Shown here one piece after another: positions 48,901 through 60,900 of a stretch of 64,000 bases of DNA. Made by a program: the position numbers and the translations under genes. How positions within the stretch are numbered: the first letter of the stretch is position 1; each line of letters begins with the position of its first letter. Origin of the DNA: Novipirellula aureliae (GTDB lineage: Bacteria; Planctomycetota; Planctomycetia; Pirellulales; Pirellulaceae). The DNA is taken from positions 124,001 to 188,000 of the forward strand of contig NZ_SJPY01000002.1 of NCBI RefSeq assembly GCF_007860185.1, given 5' to 3'. Below the pieces are notes generated by a model. It saw only the letters and a list, made by a program, of their open reading frames with translations. It did not search any database and was not told the origin of the DNA.

Positions 48901-51900
48901 GTGATCGGCAATCAACAAGATCTTGGCCAGCTTGCCGAAGATGAAAAATCAGGCGACGAGAATATCCGGCTTGGCTTTAACGTTCACGGCTCCATCGCCG
49001 CAAACGAGGACCAAGACTTGTTCAGCTTCGAAGGTACCAGCGGTACGATGGTTTGGTTGGATATCGACCGAACCGAAGCGGGGCTCGATACGGTTTTAGA
49101 GCTACTTGACGGAAATGGTCGAGTCTTGGCATTGAGTCAAGATTCGCGAACCGAATCCAACCTAGGTCAGCTGACGTTCGTCAATAGCGCATTGATGCGA
49201 GATGGCCATGCATTGCCAATGCAATTGGACCACGACCCACTTGTCAACGCGACTTACGAGTATTTGGATCTATACAGCACCAATGACGGTGATGCAGGAA
49301 TGCGTGTGGTTTTGCCAGGTGTTTCGGGAACGCGTAACACGTACTACGTCCGCGTGCGTAGCAGCAACTCGGCCGCCGACTACACGACCCTTGCTGCAAT
49401 TGACAACAGCCGTTCGATGGGCGGTTCGACCACCGGCGGTTACGAACTAAGCATTCGGCTGAAGGAAGTCGCTGATTTTGCCGGCTCGGTCGTCCGCTAT
49501 GCCGACCTTCGCTATGCGAACCAAGCCATTGTCGCGGTCGGGTTACCCGCTCATTCACCGTTGGCGGGCGAATTGTTCAACGCTGGCGGGACGCTTGACC
49601 TGGGCAGTTTAGGGAATCTCGACCGTGGGGCTATTTCGATCGCCGGGACTGCCGATGGAAGCCCTGACAACTACGACTTCAGCGTCATACGCGACTCGAT
49701 CCAACAAATTCAAGGGTCGGCGGATGCAGTGAATGATTCGATGTCGTTCGTGTTCGATGTCGATTGGGCTGACGGCTTGACTCGCCCAAACACCAATCTC
49801 TACCTCTACGATGGCGATCAATTGATTGCGATCGGTACCGACAGCAATATCTTAGACGACCAGACAACTCCGTTTGTCCCTGGGCAAACGACATCGGAAA
49901 CCGATCTTTCGCGTGGCTCACTTGGCAATCGTGATGCTTATATCGGACCATTGGAATTGAGTGTCGGCGGTGACTACCAAGTCGTGGTGGGAACGAACGG
50001 GCAAATGCCAAGTGACATGACCCAATTTACCGATATTGATTCTGCCAACCCGGGTGCTCGGCTTGAACCGCTCGATCCAACGATTCGCATTATTGATGAC
50101 CGTTTTGACGGCGCTAGCGGCTCGACCGTTCCGTCGTTCTCGACAGGTCCGGTTGCGACCCAAGTCGGATTCGAGGATGACGGCAGCAACATCTTGCCGT
50201 GGCAATTCGGCGACGTTCCGCTGCTCGTTCTTGGCAACTCGCCTACGTCTGGGAACGCATCCGCTTTGTCAATTTACAATCCGTTCACCGGACGGCACGA
50301 TGCGATTATCGAAGAGGCAACGAGTGCTCCCATCGGTGCAGCCGCTCAGTCTCTTCGCGGGGATGCGATCGCCATTCGCACCCAGAACTCAGGCGCTTTG
50401 AACGACGCAAACACGTCGACCACCTACAGCATCACCGCCGATGGCCAATTCGCCGCTCTGGGGTCAACTGGGATTGGAACGTATGAGTACTTCCGGACCG
50501 GTGGTGCTAACCCAGCCGATACCAATCGGCTTGATAACGAAGGCATGGAGTTCAGCGCCCTAGCGTTCTACAACGACACGAACTCGCAAACACGCTACTT
50601 GTACGGCCTAGCCAATCGCGGCGATTTTGAGGGCAGTACGGTCGCGGCTAACGCGAACAATGCCGATATCATCGGACCAAGTGCAGGTCCGCAAAACGCG
50701 AACAACCTGATCTACCGTCTCGACCCAGATACCGGCGCGGCGATCAGCCGCCGGAACCTCGACATGCCCGGCGGTTTCGAATCCGCCAACCCGCTTGATC
50801 CAAGAATCCAAAACAATTCGGGCGGTAGCTATCCCGAGGAAACTCCATGGGCCGGAACCAACGTCGTGGCCCAAATTCAAATTCCAACCGAATCACCCGC
50901 TACCGGTTTTAATACGGGTGATGTCGTGGAATTGGTTGCCGATATTGACGGTGGCACCTTCTTGTGGGCATTCACCGAGACGGGCGCGGTTTGGCAAGTG
51001 ACTTTCAGCGAAGGCGGAAATAACAATTACGCGGCTGGTGACATTCGCGGCGAAGCAGTGCTTGTCGTTGACCCAACGGTTACCGCGGCGACCGCGGGTA
51101 TCGATTTCATTACCGATGCCGATGGAAACCAGCTGGTCTTCGATCGAGTGACCACAGGCCCGGCGAATTTCCAAGATGTGAATGATACGATTGGTATCTC
51201 GCAGCTTTACTATGGCATCGGCCGGGTAACGACGCCAGGTGTGCCCGTGGCTCTAGACGCCCCGGCAAGGTTCTATGCGTTTGATATGGTCAATCGCACA
51301 GCAGAACCGATCTTCGCATTTGGTGGAGAATACGTTGCCGTCGACCAGAACTCGTCGGGAGGAACTTATACATCGCTGTTCTTTAGCCCACTCGATCAAA
51401 CATTATGGCATTTAAGCGATACCCTGAATACCGAATCAGGCCACGGTTTCAATGCGCTCCAAGATCGTGCTGCCGTCAACGGCGGCGGATCGCTCCGGTT
51501 TGGTTTCGACCAACTCAATGATGATTACAGCCATTTGAGCGATGGTGTCTTCGACGGCAGTCCGGATGCAGCCGATCTACAGGACTTTAGCGGGTACAAC
51601 TTCCTGGGCGGTGCCCACGGCAGCGTTCAAAGCAATACCCTCGACCTATCCGGCATGTCCGCCGCCGATTTGCCGATGTTGTATTTCACTTATCTACTCG
51701 ATAGCGAAAATGTCAATGCGGACTCCAACGTGCAAGGCGGCTCCAATCGTGCCGGCCTAGACGATGTGATGCGTGATTCGCTGCGGGTGATGGTGGCCGG
51801 CGACGATGGCCAATGGCAATTGGTCGCTACAAATAACATGGATGATTCGATTGATGGACGCATTTGGGATGATGAACGCGGTGCGGTTCACGAATACGAT

Positions 51901-54900
51901 CCGGAAGGTAGCCAAGGTTACACCAATGTCTTCGAGCAGAGATTCGTACAGGAGTTGTTCGATGATGACGAGTTCCGGCAAGCCCGAATCGACCTAGGAC
52001 CTTGGGCAGGTCAAGAAAACGTGAGGATTCGCTTTGAATTCACGACGGCCGGGGAAGCGCGCCCAGACCAAAGCGAAATCCAGGCGATACGCGGTGATTT
52101 GATCGTCGACGGTCAAACCATCCAAGTGTCCGGAGCGATGCCAGATCGCTTGGCAACGAACCAGGGGGATGTGTTGCCAGTCCTCACAAAATCGTTCGAG
52201 TTCGATCACGGTTTGGTTTTGCAAATGCCGTCGGGCGCTCAGGTCACCAGCCAATTACCGCTTCGTCGCCCCGATGGCACGACGATTTTGACATTCGTAC
52301 CTGGAATCGCAACAGGACCGGGTCAAGTTGGCGTCCAACCAACCGATACCCCTGCGGATGTCGCTCAAAATGTCGGTAATTACCTTGACTTCTTCGACGG
52401 TGATGTCACGACGTCGGCCGCACTGAGCGACAATCGGTTGGGATGGGTCGGATTTGTGGGTGAGACCCAAGTCGGTGACTACACGTTGGATGGCGCAGAT
52501 CAATTGATCCTCAGCCAACCGGGCGTTGAGGACGACGCGATCCCGATTGACGTCGATATTTCGATGACCGATATCCAAGTCCGCGACGCAATTCAAGTCG
52601 CACTCGCTAGCGAAATCCATTACCTCGATGGGGCCCCAACCTTGGCGGCCTTCCCGGTGGTCGGACTCACGAACGCAGTACGTCTCTATGATTTGGCGAT
52701 CGCCCAATCGGGAACCGGTACGATCAACGCGGTTGCCGGAAATGACTCGTTGGCAACGGCACAGAATCTTGACGGTGAGGAATGGTCACTCGGTTTTGAC
52801 ACCAATATTGACAATAGCACCGCACGTCCCCATCTATCGATTTCGGCCCTCGGAGACAATACGTTCGACTACTACTCGTTCACGGTCGATCAAGCCGGTG
52901 CAACGGCTGGCTTCGATATTGACGCCAGCAGTTTTGACACCGAGTTGTTCTTGTATGATTCGTCTGGGAACCTATTGGCTGCGAACGACGATGATTACAA
53001 TGTCTCGCCCGGTGATAACGGCACGACCTCGATTCGTGATTCCTACATCGAGTACACGTTCGCTACCCCAGGCGTCTACACGATTGCGGTTGGCCAGTTT
53101 AGCTCCTACGACTTCCTTGGCGGCCTCGCGGGAAATCCCGTTCCTTTCGGCGGCGTCTACCAACTTAATATTTCACTCGATGGAAGGCCGGTAGAATCCG
53201 ATTTGTCGCAAACGCCGCTGACGTTAATCAATGGTGAAAACACGGGCATCTCGAACATGCCAGGGTCGCAGTTCGGAGTCTATTCGGACAACTCGCTCGA
53301 TGGCCTGATTCGTGCTGGCGAACGTTCGCGCGGCCTCGGAGGGGACAACGGAGTCTACATCGACGATATCGTGATCGGTCTTGCCGAACGAGGTGAAATG
53401 TTCTCCGGTACGACTGGCGGTAAAGACTTAGCGGACAACCCCTACCATGAAGCCTTGTACTACAATCCGCTTACCGGCTTGGTTGCTCCGGTCCAAGACG
53501 AGATTGTCTCGGGATCGTACCAACTAGAGATCCGTAGTGGCCAAGAATACTTGGGTGCTAACAATAGTGGAAAAGATAATCGCATCGGAATTAACGATCG
53601 GCTTGCCGATGCCTTCAACATCGTGGTCGTCAGTAGTGGCGATCAATTGGTTGACGGCGATACGTTTGAACTTTCCAACGGTAGTGAAACGATTCGATTC
53701 GAGTTCAATGACACCACCGATACGGCAACGAGCTCTCTTGACGACAATTCGAACTTCGAGATTTCCTATCGCCCGAGCGACACAGCCGGTCAAGTCGCTC
53801 AAACCATTCGTTCGGCGATCAATAACACATCCGTCCATTCAGTACTTGGTGCCGAGGCAACCAGCCTTGGTGGTCAATTGATTGACGCGACGGACACGAC
53901 AATCGTGATTCACGGCTATCTAGCGGCTAACACGTTGGGCAGCACCGACTTTACTTCGCCACAAAGTGGCAACACCCACCTCTTCGGTACTCCGACCGGT
54001 CAAGACGTCGTGCTCGGATATGACAACGGTGATCAAAACCTGCACCGCGATCAAGGTCAATTCATTGTCGACTCCAATACGATTAGCTTCTCACAAGGCA
54101 CAGCAATCGACATTATCGCCGGCACCTCGGAGCCTGACCCCAAGGTTCCCGATGAGGGCAACCGTCCGAAACCGGGTGCCGTGCAGAACCTCCCGGTTCT
54201 AAACAACCAACAACTCGTCCCCGGTGCTGTCGTTCAAAACAATCTGCTCATCAGTAACGGTAACGGCATCAACCTTGAAGGCGATGGAACGACCGATGGT
54301 GCAGCAAGTGCGTATAGCCGCATCGTCAACAACACCATCTACAATTCGGGATCCGCTATTCGAGTTGCCAATGGTGCATCACCTACGATCTTAAACAATG
54401 TGCTGATCGACAATAGCGTCGGCCTCGTCGGTGTGGACGAAGGTTTAACCGTCATCCGCAAGACCACATTATCTGGCAATGGTTCCACGGACAACGGGAT
54501 TGGAACGGGAACCGAAGCGATCGTGAACCCTGGCGGTTCATTGTTCGTCAACCCCGACGATACGAACTTCGATCTCGGCGCTGGACGACCAAACTTCTAC
54601 CCAGCTGCGGGCAGTGTGATTGTTGACAATAGCATCGCAAGCCAAGGTGACCGTGGATCGCTGGTCTCGGTGAAGAATGCAGTGGGGATTTCGCAAAGCC
54701 CAATCATCGTAACCGACCGTGACCTGTCGGGACAACTGCGAAAGAGCAGTTCCGGTTCCTCGGGCCAGGGCACCAACACAGCCATCGACATCGGTGCTTT
54801 GGATCGATCCGATTCAACGGGACCAAAGGCAACACTGATATCGCCGAGCGACAATGACACGCTCGGAATCGACGTCGATCCAACGACCACATCGCTGCAA

Positions 54901-57900
54901 CTTAGCAGTGGAATTTATCACTTCTTTGAAATCCTGATCAGCGACACCAATGGTGTCGGCCCGGACAATTCAACGATCACGGCAGATCAAATCAGCTTGG
55001 TCGAAAACGGTGTCGAATTACTTCCTGGAACGGATTACACGATCGGGTTTAGCGCCGGCAATCGTACGCTACGGTTAACACCTGCGGGTGGCGTTTGGCG
55101 TCCCGATGCCGTCTACGAGATCTTGTTAAAGAACCAAGATGAGATTTTGGGCGATGGTTCGACCGTTCGCGGAATTTCGGACTTGGCTGACCAATTGCTC
55201 CAGCCTAACCGAGCGACGGGTGAAACTCGCTTTACCATCGTCATGCCTGAGGTCAAACTCGATTATGGCGATGCACCGGCTAGCTACGGAACCCTTCTAG
55301 ACCATTCTGGAGCCCGTCACACGATCAGCACCTCCCGTCTGCCGAAACTGGGAAATTACGTCGATGTCGATTTAAACGGCAATCCATCACCCGGGTCCGA
55401 CGACACACCTGCAAACCTAACCGTTACCGCAACCGGTGCGGCCTTGGTCGTCAACGCGATCGCTGGGACGCATTCGGTGGAAGTCTCGCTTTCGTCGATG
55501 CCGGTCGGCGGCGAGACGTTGGTAGTGACGGTCGATGGTCAAGCGACGACGCTCGAACTACTGACCGACGATCAAGTTCGCAGTTCAAATAATATCGCGG
55601 TGCCGTTCTTGCCGAGTGATACGCTTGAACAAATCACAGCTCAGATTGCCACGACGATTCACACTCGTGTCTCCGCATCAGGCGATTCGATCGTCGTCGC
55701 CGTCGATCCACTCGATGCGACCAAGCTCACGCTGCTCGCGATCGATGACGAAGATGGCTTGTCCGTTGGAACGTTTGCCGGAACCTCAGGCGATTTGTTT
55801 GTCTTCACCCAACCCGGCGAAGGGCCTGGCGTTGTGACTGCCGACCAAGTGCTCGGTTACCTCAATCCGCTCGACCCCGCAGGCACCAATGTTGCGATTA
55901 GCGTTGGTGGCACCGGACGGCTCGATGGATGGATCGATTTCGACGGTAGCGGAACGTTTGAACTAGGCGAAAAGGTCTTCGATAGCACGCCTGTTACCAA
56001 CGGCATCAATATGCTGAACATCTCTGTTCCGGCAACCGCGACAGCAGGTAACACGTGGATGCGTCTGAGAATTAGCGAGGAAGGCAACTTGACTCCGACC
56101 GGAATTGCCGTTGGCGGTGAAGTCGAAGATTACCAAGTTAGCATCTTGCCAATTGCCTTGCCCGTTCCTAACGACGACACATTCACGGTCGCCGAAGACG
56201 ACATACTTTCAGCCGTCACCGGAAGCGTTCAAGGGACCCTGTTCGACAATGATATTCTCGGCACACAAGAATTCCCCGTTCGTTACATCGTTGGCGATTC
56301 ACCGCTGCACGGATCGTTGACGGTTATCGATGCCACCACCGGCGAGTTTAGCTACGAGCCGAACGAGGATTTCTATGGCGAAGATACATTCACCTACCGT
56401 TTGAGCACGCAAGACAACACGCTAGGCACCGCCACGCAGTTCGCAACCGTTACCATTAACGTAACGCCCGTGAACGATGCCCCTGGTGCCGTCGATCAAT
56501 CGTTTACGATGATCGAAGATGCTGCGGATGTGCTGCGGATCCCGGCCTCCGCACTACTTACCGGTGCGACCGGCCACGCGACGCCAGTGATCACGACAGC
56601 TCCGCAAGACGAATCCGATCAAGTGCTTCGGGTCATCTCGATCACGGGCGGCAGCACGACGGGCGATACCACAACCGGTACCACAATCCATGCTGGCAAC
56701 GCGGCGACGACCGCGATCACGGTGGAAGGCGGGACCTTAACGGCTACCTTCGACGGAAGTGGCACATTGACCGAAGTCCAATACCGTCCCAAATTGGACT
56801 TCAACAGCGACAACTTAAGACTTGCCGACGACTCGCTCCGTTTAGACAGTTTCCTCTTCACGGTCGAAGACGACGGCGTTTTGATCTTGGATGATGGGTC
56901 CGTTGACCCCGCACCCAAGACGCCTTTGACGGCGTTCGCAACCGCGACCATCCAAGTCACACCGCAAAATGATGCTCCCGTGGGCGTCAGCGACGTAGTC
57001 AATGCTATTGAAGATCAACCGATCACGATTTTTGCTAGCGATTTGTTAGCGAACGATTTGCGTGGTCCCGCTTCCGCCGCGGACGAAAACAACGCGGTGA
57101 ATGGGAACGATGGCGTGAATACGCTGATCGAACCCATCGCTCTGGTCGATCCGACGCTTGGCACAATCTCGTTGACCGCAACCGGCGACATCTTGTTTAC
57201 TCCCGCTGCCGATGTGTACGGAAACGTTTCGTTTACCTACACGATTGTTGACCAAGGGGTAGATGAGGCCGTCGATGGTACGCGGACCAGCAATCCACTG
57301 ACAACATTGGTCACGTCGACGATCTATGTCGAACCGGTCAACGACGCTCCGGTTGCACACGATCGGACGCTGACGTTTAAGGAAGCGGCTGAACCAGCCG
57401 GCCCATCGCGTTTGACATTCTTCCCCGCTGACATTCTCGCGGCGAAAGATGGGCAAACCCCCAATACCGGCAGCAATTCAACAGCAATCGCTCCGTATGA
57501 CGAATCGAACCAATCACTGCGACTCGTTGCCTTCACAGCGGCATCTGGGACACTTGATGTGAACGATATTGTTGGCGGCACAGGTAGCGGAACCCTGACG
57601 ACGGCAGAAGGGGGAACCCTTGAATTCTTCTTTGAAGATGGTTTATTCATCCGTGGAACCTATCAACCGGCCGCGGATTACAATGAGCGAGCTCCATTCG
57701 CCGCAAACGATTTCTTTGCCTACACCATTGCAGACGACGGACAAACCGTCTTCCCCGATGGCTCGCCATCGATTGACCTGCCCGATGAACGTTCGGTCGA
57801 TTCGGGGATCGTCACGATAACGGTTACCGAGACCAATGATGCACCGGTATTCGAAACGATGCCATCGCTAGATATTCTTGAACGTGACGATTCGCTACCC

Positions 57901-60900
57901 ACAACCGTTCCCAATTTCATCCTCTCGCAATCACCGGGTCCCGTTACGGCTGAGGATGAGACGGAGTTTCAACAGTTGACGTTTGTTATCCTTGAAGACC
58001 AATCAACCGTTCCTGCAGGATTGATGCTCGAAGTGCCAAAGGTTCTTGCCGACGGCAGCTTGGAAGTCTCACCCGCACCCGATCAATTTGGGACCGCGAC
58101 CTATGTGCTTCGCGCAACGGATAGCGAACCGGGCAATCCGAACTTTAACGATCCCCGTTTCACTGAGCGGACTTTTACGATCAACGTCCGACCGGTCAAT
58201 GATGCTCCTCGTTTTAACGATTCGCTGCTTGGCACTGGTGACCAGGTCGACCCGGTGGCCCCGAATACGATCGTCGACGACGCCTACTCGGTTGGAGCCG
58301 ATGGGAACATCACCTACACGCTTCGCGAAGACAACACGCAAGCACTCGGCGATACTTCCGTTCCCTTCTATATTCCGATCAATGCGTCAACAACTAGCTC
58401 GGGTTACAACCGAATTGGTTTGATGGACGTGTTCCTACCAGGACCAAGTAACGAGACAGCAGCGACGCTTGGTGGTTCGCAGGTCTTGGAAATCTTTAGC
58501 ATTCCACAAACCACACGTCTCGGCGGAACCTTGACAAGCGTCTTGGACAACGGTGTCTTGGTGGGCGTGAATTATGTTCCACCGGTGAACTACAACCGCG
58601 ACATCGGTGCGGCCGATTCCTTTGAATACATCGTTCGTGACGATAGTACGACGGGTGGAGAAACATGGTCGATCGACAATGATGGACTCGTTCCTGACCT
58701 ATTGACGAGCACGAACGAGGTTCGGTTCTTGCTCAATGCGGTAAACGACCGACCCGAATTCGGAACTTCGACAAACAACATCGAGATTGCCGAAGACAGC
58801 AATCGGGTGACACTCAGCAACTTTGCGATTGGAATCAATGCGGGACCACCGGCAACGGCGACCGATGAATACAATCAATTGTCAACCTTTCGTGTGACAT
58901 CGCTCGACTTCGCACCGGAGGACGCAGCAACGTACTTTAGCGAGTTCCCGACGATTTCCTCTGATGGAACATTGCGTTTCAAACCAGCCGCAAATGCGTT
59001 CGGTTCGTTTGATTTCGAAATCATCTTAACCGACGAAGGACCCGACAATGCGACTCGAGGCGATTTGACGTCTTCCCTGCCAACGACTTTGACGATCGAT
59101 GTGCAGCCAAAGAACGATCCACCGCAAATTGACCCGTCGGTGGATCCACTCGAATTCATGATGCTCGAAGACGGCTCCGTTGTGATTCCTGTTAACGGTG
59201 ATAGCACCAACCCAGGACTACTCGATGTCTTCTTGGTTGGACCTGGAAATGAGGGAGATGACGTCACCCCAGGCGGCAATCAAACCCTAGAATTGGCGAC
59301 ACCGATTCCGGCAACGTCGGCATCGGGCGGTACCATCACCGCAATCCGAGACACCAGCGGCAATATCACTGCACTCAGGTACCAACCCAAAATTGACTTC
59401 GTCGGCGATGACTCGTTCATCTATACCGTCGTTGATGACGGTGTGACCGTGAATGTTGGCACCGGTGGCTCGGTCATCGATGACCCTCGCGTCAACGCGA
59501 ACACCGTCTCCTTTAGAGTGCTTCCCGTCAACGACGCTCCGATCTTCAGTGGTGGCACAGACGTGATCTCCGACGAAGATGCCGATTCTGGTTTGGGCCG
59601 TGGTGTTGTACGTATTCCTGATTGGGCAACCAACGTTCAAGCGGGCCCCAGCACCGCCGTTGACGAAATCGATGGCCTCGGTTCGGTCACGGCGCAAAAT
59701 CCTCGTTTCGAAATCGTGCAGACGAGTGGCGATACGAATCTGTTCACGACCGCCCCAACCGCACCCGTTAGCGGTTCGTCGGCAACGCTGTCATATGTGT
59801 TGGCACCCGATGCGAACGGAACCGCAACATTCACAGCAACGTTGATCGATGACGGACCGAACGATGCGTCGAACGGTGACGAGTCGGTAGGTGAAACGAA
59901 AACGTTCACGATTACCGTTCGTGCCGTCAACGATCCCCCAACGTTCATCGCCGGTGGCGATGTATTGGTCGACGAAGACAGCGGACCTTACAATGCTCCG
60001 TGGGCAACACAGATTTCACCCGGCCCTGTGGACGAGCAAGACCAGACGGTCTCCTTCTCGGTCCTCCTCCCAGCTGGATCGGAAACGTTGTTTGCCTCAG
60101 CCCCCACCATTAATGAGCAAGGACAACTGCAATTCACGCCTGCTCCCGATGCGGCCGGCTCGGTCAACTTGACCGTCGTCGCCACCGATTCGATAGGTGC
60201 CTCTTCAGGTCAGTCTCCGCTACAGATCACGATACGGCAAGTCAACGACGCACCGACCCCGGTTGAGGATGTGCTCGATCCATCCGATGAAGACTCGACC
60301 ATTACGATCCCAGTTAGCCAGCTACTTGCGAACGATTTTGATCCCGATAGTGCTACGAATCCGAACGAGAAGATTACCCTGGTCATGGATCCACAGTCCT
60401 TCTCGACTCGTGGAGCCGAAGTGCTATTTGACGAAGTAAATCAAACGATTTCGTACAATCCGACCATGGCCGATCAGCTCCAAGTTTTGGCGCCGGGTGA
60501 GACTCTGACCGATCGATTCTTCTATTCGATCCGCGATGAGTCAGGAGTCGAAAGTGCCCAGGTCCCCGTCAGTATCCTGATCTCGGGCGTCAACGACGCA
60601 CCTCGACTTGTCGAGGACAATCCGACACTCAATTCGAGTGGTGATACGGTTATCGCACCGCTCAATAATGATACCGATATCGATGGCGATATCATTCCTT
60701 CGACATTGCGAATTGAGCTGCAACCTGCCTTCGGTAGTATCAACGTCAGTGCCGATGGAGTCATTACGTACACGCCATTCCCAAGCTTTAGCGGTCAAGA
60801 TTCGTTCTCCTATACCGTAGCGGATAACCTCGGACTGCGAAGCGAACCCGCCTTGGTGATTATCGACGCCAACGCCAAGCCGGTCGCTCGAGATGATTCG

